From Tigriopus japonicus (taxonomy: Eukaryota > Arthropoda > Copepoda > Harpacticoida > Harpacticidae): a DNA stretch of 64,000 nucleotides. The stretch is taken from assembly GCA_010645155.1 (NCBI GenBank), contig CM021314.1:1574940-1638939 (forward strand). The letters run 5' to 3'. This document shows positions 10,674 through 22,261 of the stretch, piece after piece. The notes under the pieces are model-generated. The model made no database searches, was not told where the DNA came from, and worked only from the letters and a program-made list of their open reading frames with translations. The position numbers and the translations under genes are program-made. The first letter of the stretch is position 1. Every line of letters begins with the position of its first letter.

Positions 10674-11208
10674 ACTGAGGATGATAATCGATTTCCTATA
10701 ACAAATTATCTATCCTGTACACCTGGGAGATCACCCAAAAAAGTAATTCAACATGGCTCCGCTCACTCACTCAATTTTGGAGAAAATTCAAGATGGTCAA
10801 GTTTTTTTCCCCATTAGAAGCGTCAGTGGGCAGTAGTTTTGTTCGCTCTCCACCACCTTTGGCCGCCTCTTTGGCTCACGAACTCACTTTTCAGATTGAG
10901 AGAACGAAAGAGGACGAAAGATTGTATCAATGTCAGTAGTCGGCTGGCTGTTGTTATTTCCCTTCAGGATGCTCTTGGCCTTGGCTACACACCTCCTCAA
11001 GCATCTCTTCGTCGTTATCGTCCTCTGCGTCCTCCTCCTCCTCCTGGAGTACATTATACCCCTCGACTTTCCCCCGCATTTCCCATTTGTCGCCCATTCC
11101 AACAACAGGGACAACGAATGCTTCCGAAATCATTTTCAAGACTCTTGGGCCCGACTATTCAGAGAGGACGGACAAGGATGATTGTTGGCCTTCATTGGAC
11201 TGAAAGTC
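10674..11208. other. Divergent intergenic region
   Basis: This spacer separates the giant minus-strand gene from the candidate plus-strand small gene, so it may hold a shared bidirectional promoter. It contains a GTCCTC-rich stretch at about 11010-11050. I see no convincing TATA box or ORF. Confidence 0.4.
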
Positions 11209-11777
11209 ATGAACGAGGACGACGGAGAATTAAGGAGGGCCTTGTCTCCTGAGGAAGAGGCCACAAAACAAGCTGGACTTGTGGATTTACAACGCTCATT
11301 AAATGAAAATTGCAGTCGGATCACTCTTCGAATTCCATGTTTAGGTTTGGAAGATGCCAATTGTTACAAATGAAATCGGTGAGTGGGATGGGGACAGAAA
11401 CTTGGCGCAGATGCCAGAGTTCCTAGTAATTACTTTTGATGGCCGCCTACTACTCAAACCTCGTCCGTCCGTCAAGGGCGAAAGAGGGAAAATGTGTCCT
11501 CGGAGGCCGAATTAAGCTGCTGTCGAAGAATGCACAGGTTGGAACTTGGAACAAGTTTGAACCCCCCGATCGAGTGAGGTAAACTTGGGGAAAGCTCTAA
11601 TTCAATGTGACAAAACCTGCACAAATAAACAGCCTCATCCCGTATACGATTTCAGCCTTGGAGGGACAAGCGAGTGAGAGTTTTGATCCTGATTATTGTG
11701 GTGTGGGTGATGAGATGGAAACCGAGCAAAAGGCCATCCATTATTGCACTCCAATCCCCGAATTTCGTCGGATGTGA
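11209..11777 (+). CDS. Candidate two-exon small gene with frame conflict (54-codon ORF, then 48-codon ORF)
   Basis: Not recognised. ORF A runs from ATG 11209 to TGA 11371-11373 (54 codons, acidic then Cys-containing). It overlaps ORF B, which starts at ATG 11354 in the +1 frame and crosses a strong donor (ATCG|GTGAGT, exon end 11378) to an acceptor (TTTCAG|CC, exon start 11656; intron 277 nt). ORF B ends at TGA 11775-11777 and encodes 48 aa, including an acidic stretch and two Cys. Both parts read like real protein rather than shadow ORFs. Either B is the product and A an overlapping upstream ORF, or A and B form one 96-aa protein through a +1 shift at AAA-TGA, or the assembly has an indel, or a weaker donor is used (for example after TTAG at 11344). 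Only transcripts can decide. Confidence refers to a gene being present here. Confidence 0.4.
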
Positions 11778-12289
11778 CACTGTTTGAACTGGAATGGAGA
11801 GCGGAACTCCTGTCATTCATCTCATGTCAACGGTCCTCCAAAGACAGGAGTGATCAGGATGGATCATGGATTTCTCACGATCTTGGGACAGTTAATGGAG
11901 CATGAAAATGGAATTCAGCCTTTCTTCCGATGTTCACAAAAAGCTCGTAGAATACAATAGACTGGCAATTACACTGTTTCACTGAAGGAGGTCCGTGGGT
12001 GAAGTGTGCCTCTTTGTGAGACTGTCAAGGGTCCAAATAGACATTTGGGTGTGGGAACAGACGCCACATCTTTGCCATCTTCAAATTAACACCGAGAACG
12101 AGAGCTCTGAGGAGAACTACAATGACAGGTCAATCACTATTTGGACACGATACTCGAATTGGCCTATCCGCGAATGGCCGTGACTTAATAACTCTTTGTC
12201 TATTTCGACAATTCTCGAAAGAACTTTGATGTTAATATTTATTTAAATTGTAAACCCAAGGCTAAAAACATGCTCAGTGACCAAAAATA
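11778..12289. other. Convergent intergenic region
   Basis: This lies between the 3' ends of the candidate plus-strand small gene and the minus-strand membrane-protein gene. No coding ORF is convincing. The minus-strand gene's poly(A) signal is at 12238-12243. Confidence 0.5.
12238..12243 (-). promoter_or_regulatory. Poly(A) signal (AATAAA) of the one-pass membrane protein
   Basis: TTTATT on the plus strand gives AATAAA about 47 nt downstream of the stop codon of the 12290-12976 gene. Confidence 0.6.
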
Positions 12290-12976
12290 TCATTCTCGAA
12301 CACGAGAAGGAACTGGGAAATTGAGAACTAAGTTGGATTGTATACTAGACTGCTCTGACATTTCGGGCAAGACCTCCAATCGTCTGAAAACCAGATCTGG
12401 ATCCACATGGGACCCTTGAGAAGCAATCAAGTTGTCTCGATTCTTCTTCTCTTCGACCAATTCCTCTAATTGAGGACCAGAAAGTTGGACAAACAGGTCT
12501 GGCAAGGAAGTCTTCTTCGTCTTCTTTTGTTGTCGACCACTGGATCCTGTACTTTCCACTATTTGACCGGAACTTTGTTGAGAAAATGAATCTAAAGAAA
12601 CCCGTTGATTGGGGTTATAACTGATCGCACTGGTTGTGGACCTTTCACTGGCCACACTCATATTGCGTCTTTGCATTTCATGGGGAACATCATTATGGCG
12701 TGTGCTGGTCGTGGAATCCGATTCACTGCTCCCTCGGGAAATGACGATTTTATTGGGAGGGTCTTCTTCCGTCTCAGTGGAACATGTCCAGAGTTGTTTA
12801 CTGGAAAGGCGTTGGGACCGCTTGCGAATGCTCTTGTTCCATTTAGCGGCCGTTTCTCGACAAGCGCGAATGTTGTCGGCAATCCAGAAGATCAACAGGA
12901 ACACGAAGATCACTGCGAGGAAATCACCCAAGAGCATGAGATGGTAGACTGGTTCGTAGAGACGGACTTCTTCCAT
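12290..12976 (-). CDS. Small single-pass membrane protein (228 aa), function unknown
   Basis: Intronless ORF from ATG 12974-12976, the first Met after an upstream in-frame stop, to TGA 12290-12292. One strongly hydrophobic segment at residues about 12-33 (leader LMLLGDFLAVIF, ending at IADNIR) is followed by Arg/Lys residues. This predicts a signal anchor with a short N-terminus outside or lumenal and a long cytosolic tail by the positive-inside rule. The tail is Ser/Thr/Gln-rich with a basic KKTKK cluster near residue 152 and a charged C-terminal helix. It has no cysteine-rich or enzymatic motif. I do not recognise the family. A poly(A) signal shortly downstream supports a real gene. It converges with the candidate gene at 11.2 kb. 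Confidence 0.7.
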   Translation of the reverse strand: MEEVRLYEPVYHLMLLGDFLAVIFVFLLIFWIADNIRACRETAAKWNKSIRKRSQRLSSKQLWTCSTETEEDPPNKIVISRGSSESDSTTSTRHNDVPHEMQRRNMSVASERSTTSAISYNPNQRVSLDSFSQQSSGQIVESTGSSGRQQKKTKKTSLPDLFVQLSGPQLEELVEEKKNRDNLIASQGSHVDPDLVFRRLEVLPEMSEQSSIQSNLVLNFPVPSRVRE

Positions 12977-14792
12977 GTTGAATGAAACATGAAGTTCCTG
13001 GTTTCAGTGTTCACACATTACTTTGACTTTGTTGCAGGCTTCAAAGATAGCTGTGCTATGTTCTTGATGAGCGAGCTTGCTATGTCTTGAACAAACAGTT
13101 ATCAATTACATTTGCATGCACACACACACCCAGTTCCTTATTCAGTACATTTAGAGAAGTATGTAGAGGGCATTCTACTAGTATATTCATATTGTTATCT
13201 TGTAGTGCGATCCCTGTAAATGATGCAACATCCCAATTTAGCTTGGAGCTTGGTAGCAAAGTCTTGTTTTCTTCATGCAGCGATGAAATTCACCTCATTG
13301 TTATTTTGGGGGACTACATTCATGAAAAATTATAACTGTGAAAATAATCCTTTCATATTCATTGCGTTTACCTCATTAGATTGGGTCCAGGGTTGGTTCA
13401 ATCCCGTCCCGTCGAAAAATCCCGTCCCTGGGATCCCGGGGACGGGATAAACCGGGAATTATGGGATTTGCGATTTACCATAATAGGGTACAAATATCGT
13501 AATTTGGATTTGTGTCCCAATAGGACTTGTAATTGGAAACAAATGTTTTGGTGAAGTTACAATAACATTGCCAGTATTTGCCTCATTTTCGTCATTTTAA
13601 CTTCTTAAAAGCGTTCAAATTTTAGAAAATCCTGTTTTGAGTAAGAAAATCACGTGCCAAGATCCTGCAAAAAGATTTTTTTTTTTGGAAAAATGGAGGA
13701 AAGCTCACTTATCCCGTTTAAAGTGATGGGAAAACCCGTCCCGGGATCCCGGGAATAATCTTGTGACCAACCCTGGTTGGGTCAAGCATGCGTTTGAAAG
13801 CTCTAACGCTTGAAATTTCATTTTCTTCAAATCACGCATCTAAGCAGTTGAAATGAGCAAAATACAATACAAAAAGTGGCAATCAAATCTTCCAATTCCC
13901 GTTTGATAGTTACAGAGTTCCTTCTTTCTTTGTTCCTCTTTTTTATGTACGTAACGTTATGTAAATGAACGTTACGTAAACGGTTCTGGTTAGTGAAGCG
14001 ACCAAAAAAACGCATAGCCGTGTTTCACTTAGAGTTTATGACTCTTTTTCTTCCGTGAGTCAGTCTGTGTTTCAGTTTTTGACCTTTAGAACTATACAAG
14101 GGCAAATCTGGCAACACTTGGCCGAAAACCATTATTTGGTCGCATCATTGATTCTCCCTTCATTTAGGATCCCATAGGTGAGAACATTCTTCCAGAATCG
14201 TCTGGAAGCTTAAAAACTTTGTGTTTGACCCAATTCATAAACGTCGGTACGGTTTAAAACGTTCTTTGGTTTACAAGTGTGACTGACTCTAGCTGGCACA
14301 TCACTTTTAAGAGATTGACGAGACAGTTTACGTCTCCCACGAGTCATGCAAGAGGTGAAGGCCAACAAGGTCATCATCCCATACACTTGCATGAAGGTAG
14401 TCAGTCGTTCGTCTTTCAGACCTTTGAGAAGGAGGAATATAAATTCTCCCCCTTGAAATTTCGGTCTTCTTTGAGCTTATTCATCGACCCCCGAGATTCT
14501 TTGCATTTGGAACAGGTCGTTAATTTTGTAACGAGATTTCCATACCGAGACCAAAATTTCAACCAATAAAAGCGAGTGAATCTCCTTCGAACCCTGTTTC
14601 GACTGAAAAATATTGTTGTATTTGTCGCATAGTTGGAGACAAGTCTCAATTATGTTCCAAACAATTTGGACCATGAATCAAAATTGGAACATCGTGCCGT
14701 AAGACAGTGGTATTATTGGGTGGAATCGAAACCGTAACAATGCTGCACATTAATAACTGGGATCGATTTCGTGTGAGGAGGAGAAGGATCGA
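12977..14792. other. Intergenic region with one hAT-like MITE
   Basis: This spacer lies between the RNF34-like 3' end and the membrane-protein 5' end. Apart from the element at 13388-13775 I see no gene. A 60-codon minus ORF at 14210-14392 with a hydrophobic start was considered and not accepted. Confidence 0.5.
13388..13775. mobile_element. hAT-like MITE, 388 bp, TIR CAGGGTTGGT
   Basis: The ends are inverted repeats (CAGGGTTGGTTC and the complement of GTGACCAACCCTG), as in hAT elements. They are flanked by an 8-bp target duplication with one mismatch (ATTGGGTC at 13380-13387, GTTGGGTC at 13776-13783). Both subterminal regions carry GGGACGGG and CCCGGGATCCCGGG-type palindromes. It has no ORF for a transposase, so it is non-autonomous. 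Confidence 0.85.
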
Positions 14793-17700
14793 TCAACTCT
14801 TGAACGTGCGAACAACTCTGACTACGTACTGACGGCACATTGGGCATTCGGCCATTTGCTTGCCACACTGTGTGCACGTGCACATGTGCCCACACTCCAG
14901 CATCACACAATCCACCGGGTCATCCATGCATATCTTGCACAAATCATCGTCCACCATGACATCTTTCCCTGAAACAGCAAGACCAATTTCGAAATCATGA
15001 ATTGTATTGACAGTACGTAGCGATGGGAACTAGAAGCAAGTTCCTCCTTTGTTTCACCAATCAGATTGTCATTGCACTGATTTATTTATGGACAAGAACT
15101 TCTTAATTTTTGGACAGATAGGCCAGGGAAGTTTGAGATATCAATTTTTGAGAGGTCTCATTTTGGGGCTTAGGGTGAAAGTTGAATCCATTTTTGGGAA
15201 AATGTTTAATTCTGAAGGCTTTGAAATGAGCTTTGGTATGTGTCTCCATTTTTGGTTGGTCAAAGTCGGAGTCAAATACTCCTAACGGAATGCAATTTGA
15301 GAGTAAACCTATCTTCTTGTAGTGCCTCACAACTTGCAAAGTGAATTATATGCTTATTGTTTTTGTTCACACTTTTTCTTATATGCTTAAGTGAGTAAAG
15401 AAAACAATGTTCTAATCTGCGTGAAATGAGTTCACATTCTCTTGAGATGAGATATTGCTTTACAGGGTGCCCACAAATAAGTAGAACTTTGGGATGTAAC
15501 TCATTGCTCAAAGACTAATTTGAGCTTAAGCCAAACTAAAAAATACAAATTCAAGAATTTTAAAAGTTTTTTACAATGCTGAAAATGTTGAAGGGTGTTG
15601 TTGATGGTGGCTGCTGAACAACCACTGGGTTATCTACAATAGTAAGAGGATAAAAAGCAATGTCAGGACACTTGACGTATCAACTAGAAACAATTGAGCC
15701 ACCTAAGAGGAAAGGATGAATTTCTTCATTTACGTAAAAGGACCCTGTACTTTTTAGGTAATATGTAGGGCCCGGATTCCTTTTTTTTGCTCTGGAACAG
15801 AAATTCTAGACATTTTAGGGACAGCTGATGGTTGACTAGCATGATCGTCAGCTGTCCTTTCTCCTTGAATCGTTCTGCTTGATGGTAAAATATTTCTTCC
15901 GGGCCCTAATCATATGCTTTTTGTTAGGAGATGCTGTTCTTCAAGAGTACTTTATCAATTGCTTTCCACCCTTTTTGGGTCTTTCTAACATTCTCAGGCT
16001 TTTAAAATGCCACCATGTGAAGGTTAGCTTCTATTTGGTAGATGTTTAACCCAAAATTTTGTCACAGGCTTGAAATACGCCAGAGTTGAAAATGATTGAA
16101 GAACGCTTGTTGCGCGCTGCCTTTTAACAAGTGTGATTCGTTCCAGTTTTCAGAAGCAATAACATTTTAAAAGATAATTCCAGATCAACCCTTCAAAAGG
16201 GCGACCGACGTTTTTTCTTTGGCAGACGAACTATCAAAACAATGTCAAATGTCCAAGATGGCCTGATTGTCCATCGTTGTAAGATGTTCTTCTTCATGAT
16301 TTATTTCGATTCCTTACCACTTTTCAGTTGTTGCTCTTGTTTCCAAAGCCGAGTTAGAATGTTGAGAAGCTCGTTTTTCTCCAGGACGCCTTTGAAAGTG
16401 ACTCGATTCATGGCTAGGATATCTTTGATTTGTTTCACTGACAGTTCTTGGAGATCATCGAGACTCTGGATTTCGGATAAGTAGACTAATCCGCGACCGG
16501 CAAACCGACGTGGACTCGATGGCGTGGAGGAATTTGACTGCAATGAAACCCACATTCATTTCAATAAATCTTTAATAATTTGGAAAAATATCAAGGTCAA
16601 AATGGTTTCTTCTTTCTATTGCCATAACGGGTAGAAGAAGAGTAAAAGCAAGATGGTTCTTTTTGCTTTGCAATTTGTTTGTTGATTTGATTACTTTTGA
16701 ATTCAAATGAATGGTAATGTTTTTTTTCGTTTTTCAAAATATTTTACGTTTAAAGAATTCGACATAGGTTTTTCATCTCAAAAATATCAGGGGACTTTTT
16801 GGGTGAAATGTTGTATATTTTTTCGGGGTCAGAAGAATTTGGCATCGGTCTTTCACCTCAACAATTTCAAGGGGCCAATTTTAAAATTGTTTTAAAAAAA
16901 ATCACAAAAAAACTTCGAAATGAGATTTTCTCTGATGACCGAACAAAAGCAGCTATTTTTGATCCTTTCTCCCATGCATTGTGCATTCTTCTTACCACAC
17001 TTTTTTCTATCACATTGGGTTTCAACAAGGCTTGGGCTCCCTCGGGTGTGTGTGGGGAAGAGGGCATGATGGCCTCCCGTGATCCCTCCAAAGGTGGCGT
17101 TGATTGAGGCTCTGAGGATTGATCCACGTGACTGGAGTGACTCTCCGGTTCCTCCTCTAAACGACTACTCTCTTCGCTCACGTCCACGGGTGCACTCGGA
17201 AGAACTTCGGACTCACTTTGAGGGGGATTCACGACCTCCACGGAACTCCTTTCGGTTTCCGGTTTCTCTTGAGAGCTCGGTCCACTTTCTTCGGACGGTG
17301 AGGGGATCACGACGAAATCCTCCACCAAGTCAGAGGAGGATTCTCCAGTGGCAACTTCGGGATCAGGGGTGTCCTCGGACATCCAATGAGGTCGATGGGA
17401 GCCTTCTGTGTAGCTCTTGGGGAAACTACTTTGTCTTTCCAGAAACATTCTGGTATTGGTCTCTGTGGAACGATATCCCAATCCTTGATCAGAAGGGGAT
17501 CGATGGGGTACATTCGGACTGTTTTCTCGGATGATCAACTCCACGAGATCTTTCTTTTCTGTGTAAAGAGAGAGACAGAGAAATCATGGTGATTGGCTAA
17601 CAATAGCACGTCTTGAGTCCTACCCGCACGTTCTCGGGGTCCAAAGTTTCTTTTTATAAAGAGTCTGCCCGTAAAACCTTCACTTCGCCGCATTTTTAAT

Positions 17701-19123
17701 TCACCTTTGTTCGATGAAATCTTTTACGAAAATAATCTCAGAGAGCACGACTTGTACCAACGAAACGAAACGAAAGGTGCGTGTGCGATTCAGGATTGGA
17801 AAACCGATATGAACCGTATCTCAGTTAATCTGAACACGTAAGTAAGTAGTTATCTAAGAGCACTCACCCACACATGAAGTGGTGTTGATCTGTTTGGCAT
17901 TGAGGTATCGGCGCAGATCCTTGACTCGCAATTTCATCAAATCGGATCGAATGGGCGGTTGCGACGACAAAACTTGACATTGAGCACAGGTTCGAGGTAG
18001 GGTATTGCGTCGTGGACTCAGACAGTTGCCACAAAAGTAATTGAAACACTCGGAACATTGTTTCTAAAGAGTAGGAAAGGTTTCATGAGTCCCGGAACAC
18101 TCGAGTTCAAGCTAGAGCCATTGTAATTCGAAGAGCGCGCCCATGAGATTGACTGGCCTCACGCGGAACAAAGTGTGTATTTTGTGCAAAATGGTTAGGG
18201 AAACCAAAGGAAAAGAACACAGAAATTGAAACTTCATTGACATTTAATTTTAGAGCAACAGTGCTCTTGCAAGTTTATATGTTTTTGTAAAATCTTAAGC
18301 TTGTTTTCATATTCATTCTCAATAAAGTTTGGAGTTTTCAATAGTTTTGGACCAAACGGGCTCTTAACTGAAAACTAACCGACTTCAAAATTCTACACTA
18401 TAACTTCTTCTTTTGGGGTTATAGGAAAGCTAATGGCATTTATTTGAAAACCAACAAATAGTTTATCACTTAATCTTAATCTTTACATAATGCACTTTCA
18501 GTAGGCATAACCAAAATTTAAATCGAAACCAGCCAAATATCGGCCGATAGAACATGGCATGCACGTTCTCTTTTATCAGAGTGGCTCTATCTTAATCTTT
18601 GCCGTACCTTTCTTTGGAACATGTTGAATCGGAAACCGCAATGATCACAAGCCATGTCGTCGTTGGTCCGGGGATCCGATGGGGCATGGGACGGTTGAGC
18701 TTGAGCTAAACCCTGTTGTATCAAACCCTGCAACAACAAAAGATAACCTGGATTTCATCATCCGTGACTCACAATGACGCCTTTGACCCATGGCCATAAA
18801 AACGAAAATGAAATGACGTCAATCCAGGCCGAAAGAAGAGGATGGATGCGTGACAACCTCACCCCTTCAGAATCGGGCGTGGAAACGGGACTGGAGGCGG
18901 TCGAATGAGGCGCGGTCGAGGCTTCCACTTCAGGCGTGCCCGAATTCGTCCCCGGATGTCCGCCGCCGTGCGTGCGGAGATTGTCGCGAACGGTTTGCTC
19001 GAGGGTATAAGCCACGTTATGCACCGTACCCGACACCTCGCCCGCCACTTGATTGATTTTGTCCAAAGTGGAACCCAAGGTGGAACCGAACGTGGAGCCC
19101 AAATAGTGGCCAAAACTCGCCAT
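14793..19123 (-). CDS. RNF34: RNF34/rififylin-type E3 ubiquitin ligase (six exons, 511 aa)
   Basis: Exons, in transcription order: 19123-18863, 18727-18608, 18063-17868, 17558-16996, 16537-16318 and 14968-14793. All have GT-AG borders and consistent phases, and the sum is 1,536 nt. ATG 19121-19123 is the first Met after an in-frame stop. Residues 114-156 form the FYVE-like zinc finger (Cys pairs 114/117, 130/133, 138/141, 153/156). A SAP-like helix segment follows ([12 protein letters not shown], then [10 protein letters not shown]), then a Ser/Glu/Pro-rich linker of about 180 residues, a second SAP-like segment ([19 protein letters not shown]), and a C-terminal C3HC4 RING (Cys464 to Cys498, with CGH at 479-481) ending in FKS as in vertebrate RNF34. 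This family ubiquitinates caspases and p53-pathway proteins and associates with membranes; those roles are family knowledge, not visible here. Intron 5 hosts a MITE. A gene of the RNF34/RFFL type is near certain; which paralogue is not decidable. Confidence 0.93.
15766..15908. mobile_element. Short MITE in the RNF34-like intron, TIR TAGGGCCCGGA
   Basis: A 143-bp element with ends TAGGGCCCGGA and TCCGGGCCCTA, and an inner inverted repeat (GGACAGCTGA / TCAGCTGTCC). Flanks GTAATATG and ATCATATG match at 6 of 8 positions, consistent with a decayed 8-bp duplication. It shares its terminus with the larger element at 20709-21255. Confidence 0.75.
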
Positions 19124-20708
19124 ACTCCCACCCAATCGTCAGAGTCGTCGAAGAAGAAGGAGAGGACGAAGAAGTGGCTACCACGCCCACGACACTCATT
19201 AAGCAACCCAATTTGAACGGGACCACAAATACACTAAGTTTAGGGGCACATACACACACCGCTCGGCGTCTGTCTACCTTGGAGAATGGTCAAGGTCGTC
19301 GTGGACCTTGCCCAAGATTATCCGAAGAGCTGGATCCTCCAATAGGATGGATGGATGTAGCCTATACGATATATGTCTCTCTCTGACCAGGATATTTCTA
19401 AAGAGAGGCAGGCACCAGCCACCTTCACCAAAGACACGGAGAAGGACACACAAACCGTGGAAAAGACAGAGTAAGAAAGAAGGAAAGAACTACTACGTCG
19501 TGCCAGGTCCTTAAGAGAACGTGACCTGGCCTTGAAAGGCCGCTGCTGCTTTCTGCCAGAGGAGTCCAAACGCGGAGAATGTCAGGGGGAAAAGGCCTCT
19601 CCCTAGAGCGATATCACTACAAACAGCAGGCCGGAGCAGAAAGAGAAAGTCCTCTGCTCGATTAGCGGAGACAGTCAGACAGAGAACAAGGCCGAGGGTT
19701 TGTAGATAGGTAGGTAAGAAGTCAGTACCCATTGGTGGCGAAGGCGTCCCATCAGATTGGGCGGCCACGAATCCATGATGGGAGGAATGGAACGCGCTAT
19801 CAATCACGGCCAGATCCTGGAGCGAGTGTAGCGCGGGTCATCCCCGTGTGTGCGGCGGAAATCTATAAAACACGGGTGCAGCGACAACCACCACTAATTA
19901 CTCAAATGAGGGACGAGGTGGGAGAGTTGGATTGTCCTGATGATTTGAGCGAATAGTTTGACATCAGAGCGGATGCTGAGGAAAATAAAGGATAAGGCCC
20001 CATTTTGGGTGAGGGAGACTCCTAGCCCTAGCGAGACCCCTAGCGTCGTCACTCTGAAGTTAAAACCGAAAAACGGGCACTGCATTTACTGATGCGAACA
20101 AATTGGCCATTTCTTTGTTCGTTTGTATGTATGTTTGGGTTTTCTGAATATTTGTTTGTTTTGGGGTAAATTTGTACCAATCACAAAAAAACAGTGTTGC
20201 CGTCCATGATTTGTGGTGATTTGTAAATGCAAGTATCTAAGGAGCATTTGCGCCACAATTCTTTGTGAGCGTGAAAGAATTGATTGGTTCAAAAGAGATA
20301 TTTCATACAAGTGGAGTTCTTGGTTTTGACCGTAGATGGTTTTCAAGACCTTAACTAACTTTTGATTGTTTTTCCTTGACTATGGGGTGTCACTTTTGGC
20401 AGCCCTGATTTGCTTGGAGAACAAAACATTCAACATCTCTTGACTTCATTTCCGATGTTTTTTGTGATTTGTATTTGTTTGGTATGCTGTTGTTTGTCTT
20501 TGTTATTTGTTTTATTTGTTTGTTTCCCATCACAAATTGCATTCATGCACAAGCGAGCCTCCTTGCCTCAAAAAAGGCTTCTCGGTTCAGAGTTTCAATG
20601 CAAACATCAGTAAATGGCGGTGTTCACCATCAGATGGCGCTTCCTGGCTGAAAATCTAGGCCCTTTGCGCCTTTATCTTTCTAGTTAACTGCTGATAAGG
20701 ATGATGAA

Positions 20709-21255
20709 TAGGGCCCGGAAATAAATTTTTTAAAATATAAAAAAATTTAAAAATATTTATCCGTTTTTCCTCGATTTTTTTTAAATATTTTGGCTTTTTC
20801 AAGGAAAAAATAGATATTTTCTCGAATATTTGAGTCAACAAAAATATTTCAAGCAAAATTGAGGAAATAAATGAACGACCAATGCTCAATAGTGCTTACC
20901 AAAAATGAACCCCAAATTCCAAAAACCTTTACAAAATGGCATTTGTCCTAAAATTTGACATTCTAAATCAAAACTACTGTCAAACACGAAGAAAACTGCA
21001 CCATCTATTGTGAAAAACCGAAAGTTGTGTTTTTGAATCAATTACATTCAAATAGGCCTCCAAAAACGGCCAAATACATCAAATTCACCAAAAAAAAATT
21101 TGGAAAATGGGTACACAAAGACAAAAATACCAAATAATGGCCTTGCCAAAAAAATATTTCTTAAATAACGGGCTTTTTCCAAATATTTTGGCCTTTTCAA
21201 GAAAATATATATTGGATATTTTGTCACTTTTCTGCAAATATTTTTCCGGGCCCTA
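20709..21255. mobile_element. hAT-like MITE, 547 bp, TIR TAGGGCCCGGAAA, perfect 8-bp TSD
   Basis: Ends are TAGGGCCCGGAAA and its complement, flanked by ATGATGAA at 20701-20708 and 21256-21263 (identical). The interior is rich in AAATATTT and holds a repeated subterminal motif (AAATATTTTGGC). It contains no transposase ORF. The TSD length fits hAT. Confidence 0.9.
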
Positions 21256-21633
21256 ATGATGAATGTACGATTGAAAGGGAATGCCATCTAGCGGGACAAA
21301 CTCACAAAGCTCCGATAGAACTGAAATCCTAGACCTCTTTGTAATCCAACCATCATTCTGAGAATATAACGAAAAACACAACCGTAGGCGTATTTTGTTC
21401 AGAAATATGAAACTACTTTAGCTTGGGTTTTGAATGCAAATGCCACGAGGAAACGTCAAGTGGACAAAAAATAATGATTGAATCAGTGTAAATCGTTGCT
21501 TGTTTTTCTACATTGCTTACAATTTCAAGTTTCTGCAAAGTTTCATTTTTGATTATTTATAGCTTAGTTGTTTGATGACCAAGGCAATTTTTTTCTTAAA
21601 TTCGTCCGTCATCAATGGGGAAATCATCTTATT

Positions 21634-21891
21634 CAGGGGTAGGCAACCGGTGGGCCTCGGCCCACATGTGGGCCCAAGGGTGGTCTTTGATGGACCCGGG
21701 AGCTATGGGAAAAGTTCAAAATAGTGGGCCCGCGAGACATGTATGTTACTGTACTTGTGGACCCAAAGATATTTGATCGTTAATTTGTGGGCCCCTGAAC
21801 CTACCAATGTCTGTTTGGTGGGCCCAAACAAAACCGGACAACACGTAATCATATCTGGCGGGCCTTGACCCAAGAACGGTGCCGACCCCTG
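21634..21891. mobile_element. hAT-like MITE, 258 bp, TIR CAGGGGTaGGCA
   Basis: Ends are CAGGGGTAGGCAAC and the complement of GTGCCGACCCCTG. The interior has repeated GTGGGCCC blocks. The 8-bp flanks match poorly (4 of 8), so the insertion looks old. Two related copies are at 48109-48349 and 37584-37670. Confidence 0.75.
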
Positions 21892-22255
21892 ATATAGTCT
21901 CTTCATGATTACAACATTTTTCACGTTGTTACAAAAGCGATAACAAACTTAATGCGAGGGCTTGACGAATTAAATTAGTTATAAGTTCCTCTCGCTTTCC
22001 TGTCTCAATTGCGCGTTGTTATCGTATAATTTGCTGATTTTCTCTCTCAAGCACTAGCTTTAAATAAAAGATAAAATATATTCCGTGTTTTTACTCGGAA
22101 ATGTTCAACTTGAACTATCTCACATGTACCATTGGCCTCAAAACAGGCGTTTTTTGTTTCTTGATTAATTCATTTTGACTTAAGTCACGAAAACAAGTCG
22201 TTTCAAGCAAAGGGATGACAATATTAAACTCACGGGGAAATGAAAATTAAAACTG

Positions 22256-22261
22256 TTTATT
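22256..22261 (-). promoter_or_regulatory. Poly(A) signal candidate for BOD1L
   Basis: AATAAA on the minus strand, about 220 nt downstream of the proposed BOD1L stop codon at 22482-22484. It supports placing the last exon at 22482-22549. Confidence 0.45.

Noticed and set aside
11209..11777. Ornithine decarboxylase antizyme, because of the +1 frame relation at TGA
   Set aside because: The downstream frame is only about 40 codons and has no antizyme motifs.
14210..14392. 60-codon minus ORF with a hydrophobic start and basic residues, resembling a peptide precursor
   Set aside because: No cleavage or amidation pattern is clear, and the ORF length is within chance expectation.
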